From Desulforhopalus vacuolatus (GTDB lineage: Bacteria > Desulfobacterota > Desulfobulbia > Desulfobulbales > Desulfocapsaceae): a DNA stretch of 64,000 nt. The notes under the pieces were generated by a model, which ran no database searches, had not been told where the DNA came from, and saw only the letters and a program-made list of their open reading frames with translations. Below are positions 18,036 through 35,094 of this stretch, one piece after another; positions within the stretch are counted from its first letter, which is position 1; every line of letters begins with the position of its first letter. The DNA lies in the NCBI RefSeq assembly GCF_016918505.1, contig NZ_JAFFPZ010000001.1:124001-188000 (forward strand). The letters run 5' to 3'. Both the position numbers and the translations under genes were made by a program.

Positions 18036-19136
18036 ATGTCCAGCAATTTCGGAAAACTCTTTTCCATAACAACATTTGGCGAATCCCACTGCAGATCTGT
18101 GGGGGTGGTTATCGATGGCTGCCCTCCAGGGCTTGAACTCAGCGAAGATGACATCCAGCCACAACTCAATCGCCGCCGCCCGGGACAAAGCGCCCTCTCC
18201 ACCGATCGCCAGGAAGCGGATCAGGTGATGATCCTCTCCGGCACCGAACACGGCAAAACCCTCGGGACACCCATTGCCCTGCGGGTCAATAACAAAGACC
18301 AGCGCCCCGGCGACTACAGCGAGATGAGCCACATTCCCCGCCCCTCCCACGCCGATTACACCTACCAGACGAAATATGGCATTCGTGCCTCATCCGGCGG
18401 CGGTCGCTCCTCCGCACGCGAAACCATCGGTTCAGTGGCAGCCGGTGCCGTGGCAGACAAGGTACTGCGGGAAAAATTTGGCATTGAGATTGTCGCCTGG
18501 GTGGAAAGCGTCGGCGATATCGTCGCAGGTGTGGATACAGTTCATTCTGGAACCATCACCCGTGACGAGGTAGACCGTACAACCATTCGCTGCCCCGATG
18601 AGAAGGCTGCCGGGCTGATGGAGAAACGAGTGGGCGAACTGAAGGACGAGGGAGATTCCATTGGCGGTGTAGTCGGCTGCGTTATCCGCGGAGTGCCGGC
18701 AGGCATCGGCGAACCGACTTTCGACAAACTCGAAGCGGAGCTGGCCCACGTCATGCTCGCCATCCCCGCCACCAAGGGCTTCGAGGTCGGCTCCGGCTTT
18801 GCCGGCACCACCCTCAAAGGCTCACAGCACAACGATCCTTTTATCCTGAAGGGGAAAAGCCTTGGTACAAAAAGCAACAACTCCGGTGGCACCCAGGGAG
18901 GAATCTCCAATGGGGAAGACATCACCCTGCGCATTGCCTTCAAGCCGCCGGCCACCATCTCCCTGCCCCAGCAGACGGTAGATTTTGACGGAAAGGCCGT
19001 CGAGCTGGCCGCCAAAGGCCGGCATGACCCCTGCGTCGTACCACGGGCCATTCCCATCGTCGAATCGATGGCAGCACTGGTTGTCCTTGACATGATCATG
19101 CAGCAGGAAGCCAGAAAAGCGCTCAGTTTCACCTGA
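18036..19136 (+). CDS. aroC: Chorismate synthase
   Basis: A 366-residue enzyme that converts 5-enolpyruvylshikimate-3-phosphate to chorismate, the last step of the shikimate pathway, using reduced FMN. The signatures are all present: [18 protein letters not shown] near residue 15, the [14 protein letters not shown] stretch, and the C-terminal [19 protein letters not shown]. The length is the family norm. The start follows ACAGGAGCAGAAAT. It is a single gene closed by a strong hairpin. Confidence 0.97.
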   Translation: MSSNFGKLFSITTFGESHCRSVGVVIDGCPPGLELSEDDIQPQLNRRRPGQSALSTDRQEADQVMILSGTEHGKTLGTPIALRVNNKDQRPGDYSEMSHIPRPSHADYTYQTKYGIRASSGGGRSSARETIGSVAAGAVADKVLREKFGIEIVAWVESVGDIVAGVDTVHSGTITRDEVDRTTIRCPDEKAAGLMEKRVGELKDEGDSIGGVVGCVIRGVPAGIGEPTFDKLEAELAHVMLAIPATKGFEVGSGFAGTTLKGSQHNDPFILKGKSLGTKSNNSGGTQGGISNGEDITLRIAFKPPATISLPQQTVDFDGKAVELAAKGRHDPCVVPRAIPIVESMAALVVLDMIMQQEARKALSFT

Positions 19137-19145
19137 GACAGCGAT

Positions 19146-19195
19146 ATTGATCAGCTGAGAGGCCTCGTCTGCGGGGGGCCTCTCAGCTGATCAAT
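19146..19195. terminator. Strong hairpin after aroC
   Basis: A perfect 19-base inverted repeat (ATTGATCAGCTGAGAGGCC and its complement) with a 12-base loop, nine bases after the aroC stop. No T-run follows, so it may act as a Rho-assisted or mRNA-stabilising structure rather than a classic terminator. Confidence 0.65.
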
Positions 19196-19358
19196 ACACC
19201 TTGAAGGATTTTAAAAAAAGATTTAATAAAGAGAGTTCTTTCGGATTTTTCGGCAATTACGCCGAAGTATCCTCTCACTCATTCCTGCAGTTTTTGTTCG
19301 ATGCGGTGTCTGGAAACAGCTTTGCCTCACAGAAACTCCACCTGCGGTATTTTTTACC

Positions 19359-21452
19359 ATGAGTTCAAAACTCGGCTTCAGCGCCCGCTTTGAGCGCATA
19401 TCACCTCCTGCGGGGCTCTTCCTTCTCGTCCTCAGTATTTTCATCGGCGCCATTACGGGACTCGCCTCTGTTCTCTTTGTCAAACTGATTTTCGCCATCC
19501 AGCGTTTCTCCTATGGCGGCATCCACGACCATTTCGCCTTCATCGGCAACTGGGTTTATCTTATTGTTCCCATCATAGGCGGTCTGCTCGTTGGTCCATT
19601 GATTCTCTTCGCCTCCGAGGCCAAAGGCCACGGTGTTCCTGAGGTAATGACGGCACTCATCATGCGCGGCGGGCGTATCCGCGGCCGCGTTGCGGCGGCC
19701 AAGATTCTGGCATCCTCCCTCTGCATCGGCACAGGCGGTTCCGCAGGCCGTGAAGGCCCGATTATTCAGGTGGGTTCTGCCTTTGGTTCCTCCATCGGCC
19801 AGCTGCTGAAACTCTCCGATGAACGAATCCGCAACCTTGTCGCCTGCGGGGCCGCTGCGGGGGTCGCCGCCACGTTCAACGCTCCCATCGCCGGGGTAAT
19901 CTTCTCCGTAGAAGTTTTGATGAGCGGCCTGGAGTTGCGCAACTTCGGCAACGTGGTCATCTCTGCGGTCACCGCCTCGGTCGTCAGCCGCAGCATCATC
20001 GGCAGTCAGTCCGCCTTTGATGTGCCTGAATATGCCATGAACTCCATGCCGGAGATCTTTCTCTACCTTGTCCTCGGTCTGGTGGCAGCGCTGGTCGGAG
20101 TGATGTTCATCAAGATGCTTGACTTCAGTGAAAACATCTTCGATAACTGGAAATTTCCCCAGATCTTCAAACCGGCCATCGGCAGCGTACTGCTCGGGGG
20201 TCTTGGTTATATGTACATGCAGCTTCCCGGCCTGCAGTTTCCCCATCCGGGACCACACACCGGCTATCTCAACGTTCCCATCCCGCAGATGTACGGCGCG
20301 GGCTTCGCGGGAATTGAGCAGGCAATCAGCGGCGGCACTCTGTTGTGGATTCTCTGCGCGATGGTGATTCTCAAACCGATCGCCACATCCATGACCCTCG
20401 GCTCCGGGAATTCCGGTGGCGTATTCGCCCCCTCACTTTTCACCGGTGCCATGCTCGGCGGTGTGCTCGGTCACCTCTTCAGCAACTGGTTTCCCGAGAT
20501 GAATCTGCAGGTCGGGCCCTTTGCCCTGGTTGGCATGGCCGCCCTCTTTTCCGCCACCGCCCACGCCCCGCTGACAGCCATGCTCATCGTCTTTGAGATG
20601 AGTGGCGATTACGGCCTGATTCTCCCCCTGATGGTTGCCGGGGTTTCGGCGAGTTACTTCTCCCAGTGGCTGCATCAGGAGTCGATCTATACCATCAAAC
20701 TGGCCAAACGCGGTATCCGTTTCTATGAGGGCCGTGACATGGATATTATGCAGGGGGTAAAGGTGAGCGAGGTCATGCGTACCCATCCCGTCACCATCAG
20801 CAAAGATGCGAGTTTCTCCGAACTGATGGGCCTCTTCCAGGAAACTTCTCTGCGCAGCTTTCCGGTAATGGATGACGAGAGCCGACTGTGGGGCATTATC
20901 ACCCTCGGCGATGTGCGCATTGCCCAGGACCATGCAGATTTCAATCCGCGCGGACTCACCGTTGCCGACCTCGCGAAAAAGGATATTGCGGTCATGTTCC
21001 CCGATGAGCCGATCTGGGTTGCCATTCAGAAGATGTCCCCCCGTGACCTTGCCCGTCTGCCGGTTGTCGAGCGCGGCAACGGTGATCGCCTTTGCGGGAT
21101 TATCAGCCGCTCCGACATCCTCCGCGCCTACGACGTGGGTGTCGTACGCAGGCAGCGCGGAGAACTCACTGAGAGTCAGGCGACACTGCGCAAGCAGAAA
21201 GAAGCTGGATATATGGAGTTTGTACTGAGAGAAGAGGACAACTGCAACATGGCGAAGATCAAAGATATCACTATTCCCGACACGGTGAGTCTGGTCTCAA
21301 TCCGCCGGGGTGAACAGCTGGTCATTCCGCGCAGCGAGACACAGCTGCAGGCCGGTGATGTCATCACTGTATATGGCAGGCTCAGTGATATTGACGAGGT
21401 AAAAAATGTCATGAATGCCTGCATGTTTCCGAAGACGGTTGAGACGAAATGA
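19359..21452 (+). CDS. ClC-type chloride channel/antiporter with CBS pair and TrkA-C domain
   Basis: A 697-residue membrane protein. The channel part (about residues 20-450) has the ClC filter sequences GTGGSAGREGPIIQ and GSGNSGGVFAPSLF, with the gating glutamate in REGP. Two CBS domains follow (about 465-600; VSEVMRTHPVTI, VADLAKKDIAVM), and a TrkA-C/RCK-C-like domain ends the protein (about 615-690; DTVSLVSIRRGEQLVIPRSE). The extra C-terminal modules suggest control by a nucleotide ligand. It overlaps the following DMT exporter by four bases (ATGA). Confidence 0.93.
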   Translation: MSSKLGFSARFERISPPAGLFLLVLSIFIGAITGLASVLFVKLIFAIQRFSYGGIHDHFAFIGNWVYLIVPIIGGLLVGPLILFASEAKGHGVPEVMTALIMRGGRIRGRVAAAKILASSLCIGTGGSAGREGPIIQVGSAFGSSIGQLLKLSDERIRNLVACGAAAGVAATFNAPIAGVIFSVEVLMSGLELRNFGNVVISAVTASVVSRSIIGSQSAFDVPEYAMNSMPEIFLYLVLGLVAALVGVMFIKMLDFSENIFDNWKFPQIFKPAIGSVLLGGLGYMYMQLPGLQFPHPGPHTGYLNVPIPQMYGAGFAGIEQAISGGTLLWILCAMVILKPIATSMTLGSGNSGGVFAPSLFTGAMLGGVLGHLFSNWFPEMNLQVGPFALVGMAALFSATAHAPLTAMLIVFEMSGDYGLILPLMVAGVSASYFSQWLHQESIYTIKLAKRGIRFYEGRDMDIMQGVKVSEVMRTHPVTISKDASFSELMGLFQETSLRSFPVMDDESRLWGIITLGDVRIAQDHADFNPRGLTVADLAKKDIAVMFPDEPIWVAIQKMSPRDLARLPVVERGNGDRLCGIISRSDILRAYDVGVVRRQRGELTESQATLRKQKEAGYMEFVLREEDNCNMAKIKDITIPDTVSLVSIRRGEQLVIPRSETQLQAGDVITVYGRLSDIDEVKNVMNACMFPKTVETK

Positions 21453-22351
21453 CAGTACGCCTTTTCCTCTTGCTCGTTTTTACCATGCTGCTCTGGGCCG
21501 GGACCTTTATCAGCGCGCGTCTCCTCGCCGGAGAAGCGACGCCGTCGGTCTCAGCCTTTCTGCGCTTTACCATCGCCTCCCTGTCACTGATCGGCATTAT
21601 CCTTATCAGCGGAAAGAGTCTCTCCCTGCCCCCGAAAAAAGCGTGGTTTCCCCTCATTATCCTTGGAGCAACCGGTGTCTTTGCCTACAATATCTGCTTC
21701 TTCAACGGCCTGCGTTATATCAACGCCGGGCACGCCTCGCTCTTTATAGCTTCCACCCCGCTGGTAATTATCTTCATCACCATCCTCACCGGCATGGAAA
21801 AGGCCTCACTGCGCAAAATTATCGGGGTACTTATCTCCCTCCTTGGCACGGTGCTCGTCATTACCAACGGGCATCCCCTCACCTTCCCCGGCAGCGGCAG
21901 TTTCGGTATGGGCGAAATATTCCTCCTCGGCTGCGTGGCCAGCTGGAGCGCCTTCACCCTTGCCGGGCGGCTGGTTCTGCGTCATCTCTCCCCACTGCAC
22001 ACCATCTGCTGGACATCAATCGTCGGCTCCGCCATGCTCTTTCCCCTCGCCTGCCGGGACGGTCTTCTCACCAGCCTGCCAACTCTTCCCTGGCAGGTGT
22101 GGGCAAATGTTGTCTATCTCGGTGTCTTCGGCACCGCCGTGGGTTTTTCGCTCTACTATCAGGGCATCGAAACCGCCGGTGCGAGCCGCGCCGGAATCTT
22201 CATCAATCTTGTTCCCGTCTTCTCCGTCCTGCTCTCCTGGATGCTGCTCGGAGAGGCCGTCCATCTCGTAGTCCTTTTCGGTGGAGTACTGGTACTCAGC
22301 GGAGTAAGTCTGGCCAGCTTCCCATCGCAGCAGGCGGAACCGCTCGACTGA
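21449..22351 (+). CDS. EamA/DMT-family transporter
   Basis: A 300-residue protein with about ten membrane helices in two EamA repeats. It begins VRLFLLLVFTMLLWAGTFIS, typical for the family; the second repeat ends PVFSVLLSWMLLGEAVHL. It is probably a metabolite exporter of the inner membrane with unknown substrate. It is translationally coupled to the ClC gene by a four-base overlap. A second long open frame over the same bases (21415-22398) is rich in Arg, Pro and Ser and is not a gene. Confidence 0.9.
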   Translation: MTVRLFLLLVFTMLLWAGTFISARLLAGEATPSVSAFLRFTIASLSLIGIILISGKSLSLPPKKAWFPLIILGATGVFAYNICFFNGLRYINAGHASLFIASTPLVIIFITILTGMEKASLRKIIGVLISLLGTVLVITNGHPLTFPGSGSFGMGEIFLLGCVASWSAFTLAGRLVLRHLSPLHTICWTSIVGSAMLFPLACRDGLLTSLPTLPWQVWANVVYLGVFGTAVGFSLYYQGIETAGASRAGIFINLVPVFSVLLSWMLLGEAVHLVVLFGGVLVLSGVSLASFPSQQAEPLD

Positions 22352-22888
22352 ACGCCCTCTCCGGGACTCCACCTTCAGATATCTTTTTTTGGCGATGACG
22401 AATGAGTAATAATTCGTGTTTATCCGTGTCCATTCGTGGTTCCTTCTGTAGTTTGTAACCACGAATAGGCACGAATTTTCACGAACAGGGGCAACGCAAA
22501 CGTTTGTATTCGAAGTTAAGCCGTACAATGCACCAGGAGTATTAATCAACTTTGGGACTCATCCGAAAGTCGGGGTTGAGCGTTTTACGTTCTCATATTC
22601 CGTGCTTTCCGTGTCTTCCGTGGTTTACCAGGAGCATGAGAACATACCGAATTCAACCACAAGGGCATTTTCTTATGGTTTTTTCAGTAATAATTCGTGT
22701 TTATTCGTGTCCATTCGTGGTTCCTTTTGTCGTTTGTAACCATGAATGGATAAACAGGATACAAAACGGGGTATAACGCATGGAATAAAACTGGTAGCAA
22801 TTCTCTGTTTAATTTTTTTTGCCTTTATTCGAATGTTTAGAGCTTTCCTTTGGCAAAAAGTTTTTCGCTGTTCCGTCTTTTGCTTTTT
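22352..22888. repeat. Mosaic intergenic region with decayed GxxExxY fragments
   Basis: No intact gene. Bases 22402-22490 and 22690-22745 carry the ATTCGTGTTTATTCGTGTCC / ATTCGTGGTTCC word family. Around 22520-22575 the plus strand reads APGVLINFGTHPKVGVERF, like the C-terminus of GxxExxY proteins. Around 22645-22680 the minus strand reads EKP-stop-ENALVVEFG in part, like the N-terminal third. Bases 22797-22900 are nearly identical to 59042-59165. The 22452-22545 part recurs inverted at 58852-58951. Confidence 0.65.
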
Positions 22889-22964
22889 CCTGTCTCCTGT
22901 CTCCCGTCTCCTGTCTCCCGTCTCCCGTCTCCCGTCTCCCGTCTCCCGTCTCCCGTCTCCCGTC
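22889..22964. repeat. Heptamer tandem repeat (CCCGTCT)n
   Basis: About eleven consecutive 7-base units of CCCGTCT or CCTGTCT. The array runs straight into the stop codon of the minus-strand LysE gene (22963-22965). A degenerate relative is at 59153-59190. Confidence 0.9.
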
Positions 22965-23586
22965 AGTTCTTCAGGAGACTAAAGGCAATCCACCACATAA
23001 CGCAACCGATAATGAAGTCAAGAACCCGCCACGACACCGGCCTGCGAAAGAGCGGGGCCAGCAGACGGGCACCGTAGCCAAGGGTAAAGAAAAAAATGAA
23101 GGAGGCACTCATTGCGCCAAGAGCAAAAGCCCCCTGATGCTGTGGCCAGCGGGTGGAGATGGAGCCAATCAGCACCACCGTATCAAGGTAGACATGGGGA
23201 TTGAACCAGGTGAATGCCAGGCAGGTGAGCAACGCTGAAGTAAGGGTGCCGCGACTCTCAGCCCCCTCCCCCAGAGCCTCATCACTCTTCCATGCGCTGT
23301 AGAAACTGCGCGCGCCGTAGAAAAACAGAAAGAGAAATCCCGCCCAGCGTGCCAGCGGTATAAAAAAGCTGATTTTTGAGGAGATAAAGCCAAAACCGAA
23401 CACACCGACGCTGATAAGAATGGCATCAGAAAGTGCGCAAAACAGGCAGAGAGGGAAAACATACTCCCGTTTCAATCCCTGCTTGAGGATAAAGGCATTT
23501 TGTGCACCAATGGCAAGAATAAGGCTGAGTGCAAGGGTGAAACCGGCTATAGCTGCATGCATATAAAAAATTCCAGTGAACAACAC
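22963..23586 (-). CDS. LysE/ArgO-family amino-acid exporter
   Basis: A 207-residue protein with about six membrane helices. It has the family start (ILAIGAQNAFILKQGLKREY) and the TCLAFTWFNPHVYLDT stretch that marks LysE/ArgO-type exporters of basic amino acids. The open frame starts with MLFTGIFYMHAAIAGF; the second methionine (residue 9) may be the true start. Its stop codon is the last unit of the heptamer array, so array length changes would alter only its 3' untranslated region. The neighbour at 23594 lies only eight bases upstream. Confidence 0.9.
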   Translation of the reverse strand: MLFTGIFYMHAAIAGFTLALSLILAIGAQNAFILKQGLKREYVFPLCLFCALSDAILISVGVFGFGFISSKISFFIPLARWAGFLFLFFYGARSFYSAWKSDEALGEGAESRGTLTSALLTCLAFTWFNPHVYLDTVVLIGSISTRWPQHQGAFALGAMSASFIFFFTLGYGARLLAPLFRRPVSWRVLDFIIGCVMWWIAFSLLKN

Positions 23587-23593
23587 AGTTTTA

Positions 23594-23950
23594 TCAGAAA
23601 GAGGTTCCCACAGAAATGGTCAGGGATGAGAAGATAATAAACTTCACCAGCTGCAACCCTGCGGCAAGCAGCAGGTGTCGTCCCCGTCCGGTGGAAAGAT
23701 AGAAGATACAGGTCAGTTCACCAAAGAGTAATCCTGTTCCCCGCGTCACCCGCACCACTCCAAGCCAGAGATACGGCAGGACCAGAATCGCCCTGCCGAT
23801 CTCCCTTCCCACGGCACCGAAGGAACCCCACGAATGGATCAAACTGTGATCCGTAAGCATGGAACCAAGGATGCTGCCAAGAAGAGTCGCACACAGCAAA
23901 GTGAAAAAGGCGATGACCAGACGAGAGATAAGGGGCTGTTTCAATTTCAT
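23594..23950 (-). CDS. Small membrane protein of unknown function
   Basis: A 118-residue protein with about three hydrophobic helices (residues 8-30, 45-65 and 92-112). No family is recognised. It probably shares a transcript with the LysE exporter eight bases downstream. Convincing as a gene because of strong membrane-protein composition and tight packing, not because of homology. Confidence 0.6.
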   Translation of the reverse strand: MKLKQPLISRLVIAFFTLLCATLLGSILGSMLTDHSLIHSWGSFGAVGREIGRAILVLPYLWLGVVRVTRGTGLLFGELTCIFYLSTGRGRHLLLAAGLQLVKFIIFSSLTISVGTSF

Positions 23951-23991
23951 GACGTCACCATAAAAATATCACTCGTCACAGAACCCGCCAC

Positions 23992-29924
<5,933 letters not shown>

Positions 29925-30447
29925 GATATTCCTCGTTGATGAGAGAGGGAAAACTCACGAAAGTGAGTTTGTTGTTGACAATAATGTGACAGTCTTTGAA
30001 AGTACAGTGAAGGACACTATTCTGCAACATATTTGTGATATTCTCACACTCCGCAAAAAGCGGTAAAACAATTTTTTCACCGCGAAGAACACAGAGGAAT
30101 ACGAAGGAAAACAAAAACATTTGAGAATACAGATTTTTAAAATGGCTCATGTTACGCTTTAAGGTCTTATTTAATCAGCACTTCAACCAGCGAACCACTT
30201 GATCCGGCCCGGACGGCTGTATCATTACAACCTCGGCCATAATACGGAACAGATATCCTCTAGCCGCTGGTATCCATCAAAATAAAACGAAATCGGCTTA
30301 AATCGGCAAAGAAAATTTGACTTCTGGCTTTCATCTCAATATATTTGCAAGGTGATTTAATGTGGGATTGCTGTATCTGCAGCTTTCCTTAACTGCCTCT
30401 GTTGAGGTCATAGCATAAGGGAATAGTCCCCGGGAGGAGTATAAGAC
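29925..30447. other. Intergenic region between gltB and the BREX island
   Basis: No gene is recognised in these 523 bases. The left part should hold the gltB promoter. Bases 30078-30115 (TTCACCGCGAAGAACACAG) resemble the common dispersed 'TTCGCGGTGAA' type of small repeat. The junction of host DNA and island lies somewhere here; GGGAGGAG at the right end is the ribosome site of the next gene. Confidence 0.5.
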
Positions 30448-30648
30448 ATGGCAGAAACAAACGATCGCTGGCTGTCAGTGGATGAAATATGCAAACACCT
30501 TGGTGTCGGTAAAGACACCGTTTACAAGTGGATCAATAAGCACGGAATGCCCGCTCATCGCATGGGCCGCCTGTGGAAATTCAAAAAAGAACAGGTAGAC
30601 GCATGGGTTGAGGCTGGTGGCGCAGCATCTCATATCACAGATGAGTAA
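30448..30648 (+). CDS. Excisionase/MerR-like helix-turn-helix protein
   Basis: A 66-residue DNA-binding protein with the winged helix-turn-helix of the excisionase (helix_turn_helix_17) family: WLSVDEICKHLGVGKDTVYK, then WKFKKEQVDAWV. GGGAGGAG lies about nine bases upstream of the ATG. It is the first gene of the BREX operon, three bases before brxF, so it is a likely regulator of the island. Confidence 0.85.
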   Translation: MAETNDRWLSVDEICKHLGVGKDTVYKWINKHGMPAHRMGRLWKFKKEQVDAWVEAGGAASHITDE

Positions 30649-30651
30649 TGA

Positions 30652-31158
30652 ATGGCAGAGCCAATAGAAAATAAAGTGACACGATCACTCAAAGCAGCGG
30701 AAGAACTATACCACAGTCTTGTGTTGATTGTTGGCAAAGGTGGTTCTGGTAAAACTTCTGTTGTTCAGAATTTGGCAAAACTGCATCACGCCAGGCCCAT
30801 CAATATCAATCTGTGCCTCTCTAAAAAGCTGCTTGAGCTGACTGAAAAACAACGGCAGCTGAAGCTGTCCGAAATTTTAGCACAGGCAGTCAACGGCAAC
30901 GGCGATAACGTTTTTCTGGATAACATTGAGATCCTTTTTGATGTTGAACTTAAGCAGGATCCTTTGCGCCTGCTGCAGGGATTGTCCCGAAATGTAACCG
31001 TTGTGGCATCTTGGAATGGCACCTTTGAAAAAGACAGGCTGACCTATGCGGAACCAGGCCACCGCGAATATAGACGTTATGATTTAACAGACACTCTGGT
31101 TGTCAGTATGAGTGGCGAGGCAACAGTAGATTTTAAAGACCTGAGGTGTCCTTTATGA
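30652..31158 (+). CDS. brxF: BREX-3 P-loop protein BrxF
   Basis: A 168-residue small ATPase-like protein with Walker A GKGGSGKTS (residues 28-36) and a Walker B-like strand at VFLDNIEILFD. Size, motif and position immediately upstream of brxC match BrxF, the marker of BREX type 3. The start is three bases after the HTH gene stop. Its exact role in the system is not established. Confidence 0.85.
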   Translation: MAEPIENKVTRSLKAAEELYHSLVLIVGKGGSGKTSVVQNLAKLHHARPININLCLSKKLLELTEKQRQLKLSEILAQAVNGNGDNVFLDNIEILFDVELKQDPLRLLQGLSRNVTVVASWNGTFEKDRLTYAEPGHREYRRYDLTDTLVVSMSGEATVDFKDLRCPL

Positions 31159-31249
31159 AGGAAACACTTTAGTTCTGGCCAGTGCCACCTGATAAACAAG
31201 AACCTTTACAATAAAAACCAACATTGTTGGCAAGCGAGGATAACCTGAC

Positions 31250-34200
31250 ATGAAATACGGAGAGCTCATTCAATTTGATCCGATAGAATCGGTTGTTCAG
31301 CTGCGCGATGCTGACAAAACAAATGCTGCCCATCAGCTGGTTAACACCTATGTGGTTTCTGATGAAATGGCAGAGCGAATGGTTCGCCTTGTAATTCCTC
31401 AGCTTCAGTTTGAGCAGCCGGTCGATAACAAAGGCATCCTGGTAGTCGGTAATTACGGTACCGGTAAATCGCATTTGATGTCTGTCATTTCCAGTATTGC
31501 TGCCGATGCGTCCCTGCTTGACAGCTTAAACCACGAAAGCGTTAGATCGGAAGCAGACAAGATTGCTGGTAAATTTAAAGTCATCCGCACCGAGATCGGA
31601 GCAACGACCATGTCTCTCAGGGATATTCTGGTGGCAGAACTTGAAGAGCACCTCGAGAACATGGGCGTGAGTTACGTTTTCCCGGACTCGGGAACGATTA
31701 GCAGTCATAAACGGGTTTTTGAAGACATGATGACCAGGTTCGGTGAAATATTTCCTGAACAAGGGCTCCTGCTGGTGGTCGATGAGCTGCTGGATTATCT
31801 GAGAACCCGAAAAGATCAGGAGCTCATCCTTGATCTGAACTTCCTCCGTGAAGTCGGCGAGGTTTGCAGGGACCTTCGCTTCCGTTTCATGGCCGGTGTA
31901 CAGGAAGCAATATTTGACAGCCCGAGATTTGCCTTTGTCGCTGACAGTCTCCGCCGGGTCAAAGACCGTTTCGAACAGATCCTGATTGCTCGAAGCGACG
32001 TTAAGTTTGTGGTCTCAAAGCGATTGTTAAAGAAAACCACGGAGCAACAGGCAAAGATCAGGGAACACCTCACTCCATTTGCAAAATATTATGGTGGATT
32101 GAACGAGCGCATGGATGAATTTGTCCGGCTGTTTCCGGTACACCCTGATTACATAGATACATTTGAAAGAGTGACTGTTGTCGAAAAGCGCGAAGTCCTC
32201 AAAACTCTCACCAGGGGTATGCAAGGTGTTTTGAATAAAGATGTCCCGGACAACGAACCCGGCCTGATCGCCTTTGACAGCTACTGGGACACCTTAAAGG
32301 AAAATGCATCTTTCCGGGCGATTCCCGAGATCCGGGCGGTTATCGATTGCAGTGAGGTGCTGGAATCACGCATCGAAAACGCCATCGCCCGCAAGCAATA
32401 CAAGCCGATGGCATTGCGCCTGATCCACGCGCTCTCTGTTCACCGCTTAACGACTGGTGATATCTACGCACCAATGGGAGCCAGTGCCGAAGAATTGCGC
32501 GACCGTCTCTGCCTGTTCGATCCGTTAATCGCTGAACTGGGGAGTGACGAACCGGACAAGGATCTGCAGACCCACGTTGAAACCGTTCTTCGTGAAATAC
32601 ATAAAACAGTCAGTGGGCAGTTTATCTCCTTTAACGCTGACAACCGCCAGTTCTATCTCGACCTGAAGAAAACTGACGATTTTGATGCTCTGATTGATAA
32701 ACGAGCCGAGAGCCTGGGAGATACTCAGCTCGACCGTTTTTATTACGAAGCCTTGAAACGAGTCATGGAGTGCCAGGACTCGACCTATGTGACTGATTAT
32801 AAAATCTGGCAGCATGAACTGGTATGGCAGGATCACAAAACGGCTCGTACCGGCTATCTCTTTTTCGGCGCACCCAATGAGCGATCTACTGCCGTACCGA
32901 CGCGGGATTTTTACGTTTACTTTATTCAGCCAAACGATCCTCCGCGCTTTAAAGACGACAAGGTCAGCGATGAGGTTTTTTTCCGCTTAAAGCCGTCAAA
33001 AGAGACCGGTGAAGAATTTCAGACATCTCTGAAAAGTTATGCCGCAGCGCTTGATCTGGCAGGAACCTCTTCAAGCCATGCCAGGGCCACTTATGGAGAC
33101 AAAGCCAACGGCTTCCTGAAAAAACTGGTGCAGTGGCTGCAGAAGCACATGACAGATGCCTTCGAGGTGACCTGTCAGGGCCGGGCCAAATCCATGACGA
33201 AATGGGGAGAAGGCAAATCCATCAGAGAACTTTCAGGTCTATCGCCGAATGAAACCATCAACTTCCGGGATCTGGTCAACACCATTGCCGGAGTATGCCT
33301 TGCACCTAATTTTGAAAATCAGGCACCCGAGTATCCGTTTTTCTCCGTCCTGATTACCGGAAGCAACAGAGCTCAGGCGGCGCAGGATGCGCTCCGGGCA
33401 ATCGGCGGTCAGAATCGAACCAGGCAGGCAACAGCGGTACTGGATGCCCTGGAGCTTCTGGACGGTGAAAAGATAGAACCTTATAAATCCAAATATATCC
33501 GCTTTATCCTCAATGTCGTAAAGGCGAAAGGTCACGGACAGGTCGTCAACCGTAATGAAATCATTCAGGACGACCATGGCCTGGAATATATGAATCCGGG
33601 CGGATTCCGTCTTGAACCGGAATGGGTGACAGTGCTGATAGCCTCGCTGGTCTATTCTGGCGACATAGTCCTTTCTATCCCTGGCAAAAAATTTGATGCC
33701 ACCGGACTCCAGCAGCTTGCGGCAACTGGCATGGATGAACTCATCCGGTTCAAGCACCTTGAGCAGCCCAGGGAATGGAATATTCCGGCGCTCAAGGCCA
33801 TGTTCGAACTTCTCGGTATGACACCGGGAATGGCCCAGCTGGTTACCCAGGGCAAAGATGAGCCCATTCAGGATTTACAGCAGGCAGTAGGAAAACTTGT
33901 CAAACGGATTGTGATGACCCAGCAGACCCTGCGCGAAGGACTTTCCTTCTGGGGGCTGGATTTGGTTCAGGGTTCAAACGACTCAGGACTCACAACTCAG
34001 AAATCAAAACTGGAGGCTGCAAAAACTTTCTTAGAAAGTTTGCAGGCTTATACATCACCCGGCAAGTTGAAGAATTTTCGCTATAGTATAGACGAAGTGA
34101 AAGCCCATAAAAAAACGGTAAAAGCGTTGGATGATCTGGATGCTCTGCGCGAATTTGTCATGGACCACAGCCCGACAGCATCATGGCTTTCAACTGCTGA

Positions 34201-34999
34201 GGGTGTACTGCCACCAGAGCATGACTGGGTTGACCGCATGAAAACGACCCGGCAGGATGTGCTGGAAATGCTCAATAAGATAGATTTGACTGGGCTGGCA
34301 AACCAGTCCCAGAATATCGGGACAAAGCTTCAGCAGCTCAAGAAAGACTATATCGTTGTCTACATCGGGCTGCATACCAAAGCCCGGTTGGGTGTTAACG
34401 ACGACAAACGCAAAGCAGCCCTGCTGGAAGACCACCGACTACAAACGCTTCGGAATCTGGCAGGCATTGATTTGATGCCAATACAGCAGCTCACTGATTA
34501 CCAGAACCGACTGGCCGGACTGAAAAGCTGCTTTGCCCTGACCGAGCAAAATTTGGAGACCACACCGGTCTGCCCCCATTGCGGATTCCGCCCGTCGGTG
34601 GAAACCGGAACGGCTCAAGGCTCTCAGATGATCGATCAGATGGATAACGACCTTGATATCATGGTGGGCAACTGGACATCAACGCTTCTTGGTAATCTGG
34701 AAGACCCAATCACCCAGGCCAACATGGATCTGCTGAAAATGGACGATCGTGAACCACTGGAAGCGTTTATCAAATCCAAGGAGCTGCCGGTGCCGTTGGA
34801 CACCAATTTTATCCATGCTCTGAAAGAAGTGCTGTCCGGGTTGGTGAAAATAGCGGTTAAAGCGCAGGAGTTGCAGAAAGCACTGCAGATTGAAAGTGGT
34901 CCGGCAACACCTGCCGAAATCAAAAAACGGTTCGATGATTTCATCGATCAGCTGACAAAAGGCCAGGACCAGGCAAAAGTCCGTATCGTGCTTGAATAA
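31250..34999 (+). CDS. brxC: BREX-3 ATPase BrxC/PglY
   Basis: A 1249-residue ATPase with Walker [10 protein letters not shown] near residues 67-75 and Walker [13 protein letters not shown] near residue 170. The long C-terminal part contains a CPHCGFRP knuckle near residue 1110 and ends in helices. Size and neighbours identify it as BrxC (PglY), the large DUF6079-type ATPase present in all BREX systems. It lies 91 bases after brxF and 95 before pglX. Confidence 0.92.
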   Translation: MKYGELIQFDPIESVVQLRDADKTNAAHQLVNTYVVSDEMAERMVRLVIPQLQFEQPVDNKGILVVGNYGTGKSHLMSVISSIAADASLLDSLNHESVRSEADKIAGKFKVIRTEIGATTMSLRDILVAELEEHLENMGVSYVFPDSGTISSHKRVFEDMMTRFGEIFPEQGLLLVVDELLDYLRTRKDQELILDLNFLREVGEVCRDLRFRFMAGVQEAIFDSPRFAFVADSLRRVKDRFEQILIARSDVKFVVSKRLLKKTTEQQAKIREHLTPFAKYYGGLNERMDEFVRLFPVHPDYIDTFERVTVVEKREVLKTLTRGMQGVLNKDVPDNEPGLIAFDSYWDTLKENASFRAIPEIRAVIDCSEVLESRIENAIARKQYKPMALRLIHALSVHRLTTGDIYAPMGASAEELRDRLCLFDPLIAELGSDEPDKDLQTHVETVLREIHKTVSGQFISFNADNRQFYLDLKKTDDFDALIDKRAESLGDTQLDRFYYEALKRVMECQDSTYVTDYKIWQHELVWQDHKTARTGYLFFGAPNERSTAVPTRDFYVYFIQPNDPPRFKDDKVSDEVFFRLKPSKETGEEFQTSLKSYAAALDLAGTSSSHARATYGDKANGFLKKLVQWLQKHMTDAFEVTCQGRAKSMTKWGEGKSIRELSGLSPNETINFRDLVNTIAGVCLAPNFENQAPEYPFFSVLITGSNRAQAAQDALRAIGGQNRTRQATAVLDALELLDGEKIEPYKSKYIRFILNVVKAKGHGQVVNRNEIIQDDHGLEYMNPGGFRLEPEWVTVLIASLVYSGDIVLSIPGKKFDATGLQQLAATGMDELIRFKHLEQPREWNIPALKAMFELLGMTPGMAQLVTQGKDEPIQDLQQAVGKLVKRIVMTQQTLREGLSFWGLDLVQGSNDSGLTTQKSKLEAAKTFLESLQAYTSPGKLKNFRYSIDEVKAHKKTVKALDDLDALREFVMDHSPTASWLSTAEGVLPPEHDWVDRMKTTRQDVLEMLNKIDLTGLANQSQNIGTKLQQLKKDYIVVYIGLHTKARLGVNDDKRKAALLEDHRLQTLRNLAGIDLMPIQQLTDYQNRLAGLKSCFALTEQNLETTPVCPHCGFRPSVETGTAQGSQMIDQMDNDLDIMVGNWTSTLLGNLEDPITQANMDLLKMDDREPLEAFIKSKELPVPLDTNFIHALKEVLSGLVKIAVKAQELQKALQIESGPATPAEIKKRFDDFIDQLTKGQDQAKVRIVLE

Positions 35000-35094
35000 T
35001 CCGCCGATTACGAAAATGGGCGCAGATAAAAAAACACAAAATAATAATCTGCGAGAATCCGCGAAATCTGCAGATAACACATAAGGATTTAACC

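Noticed and set aside
19200-19358. Possible fluoride riboswitch before the ClC gene
   Set aside because: The ClC protein is not of the fluoride type (GREGP filter with CBS domains) and no conserved crcB motif sequence is visible.
21415-22398. A 327-codon frame rich in Arg, Pro and Ser over the DMT exporter
   Set aside because: Alternate-frame artefact; the membrane-protein frame explains the region.
22889-22964. Heptamer array considered as a CRISPR array
   Set aside because: Period is seven bases with no spacers; no cas genes in the window.
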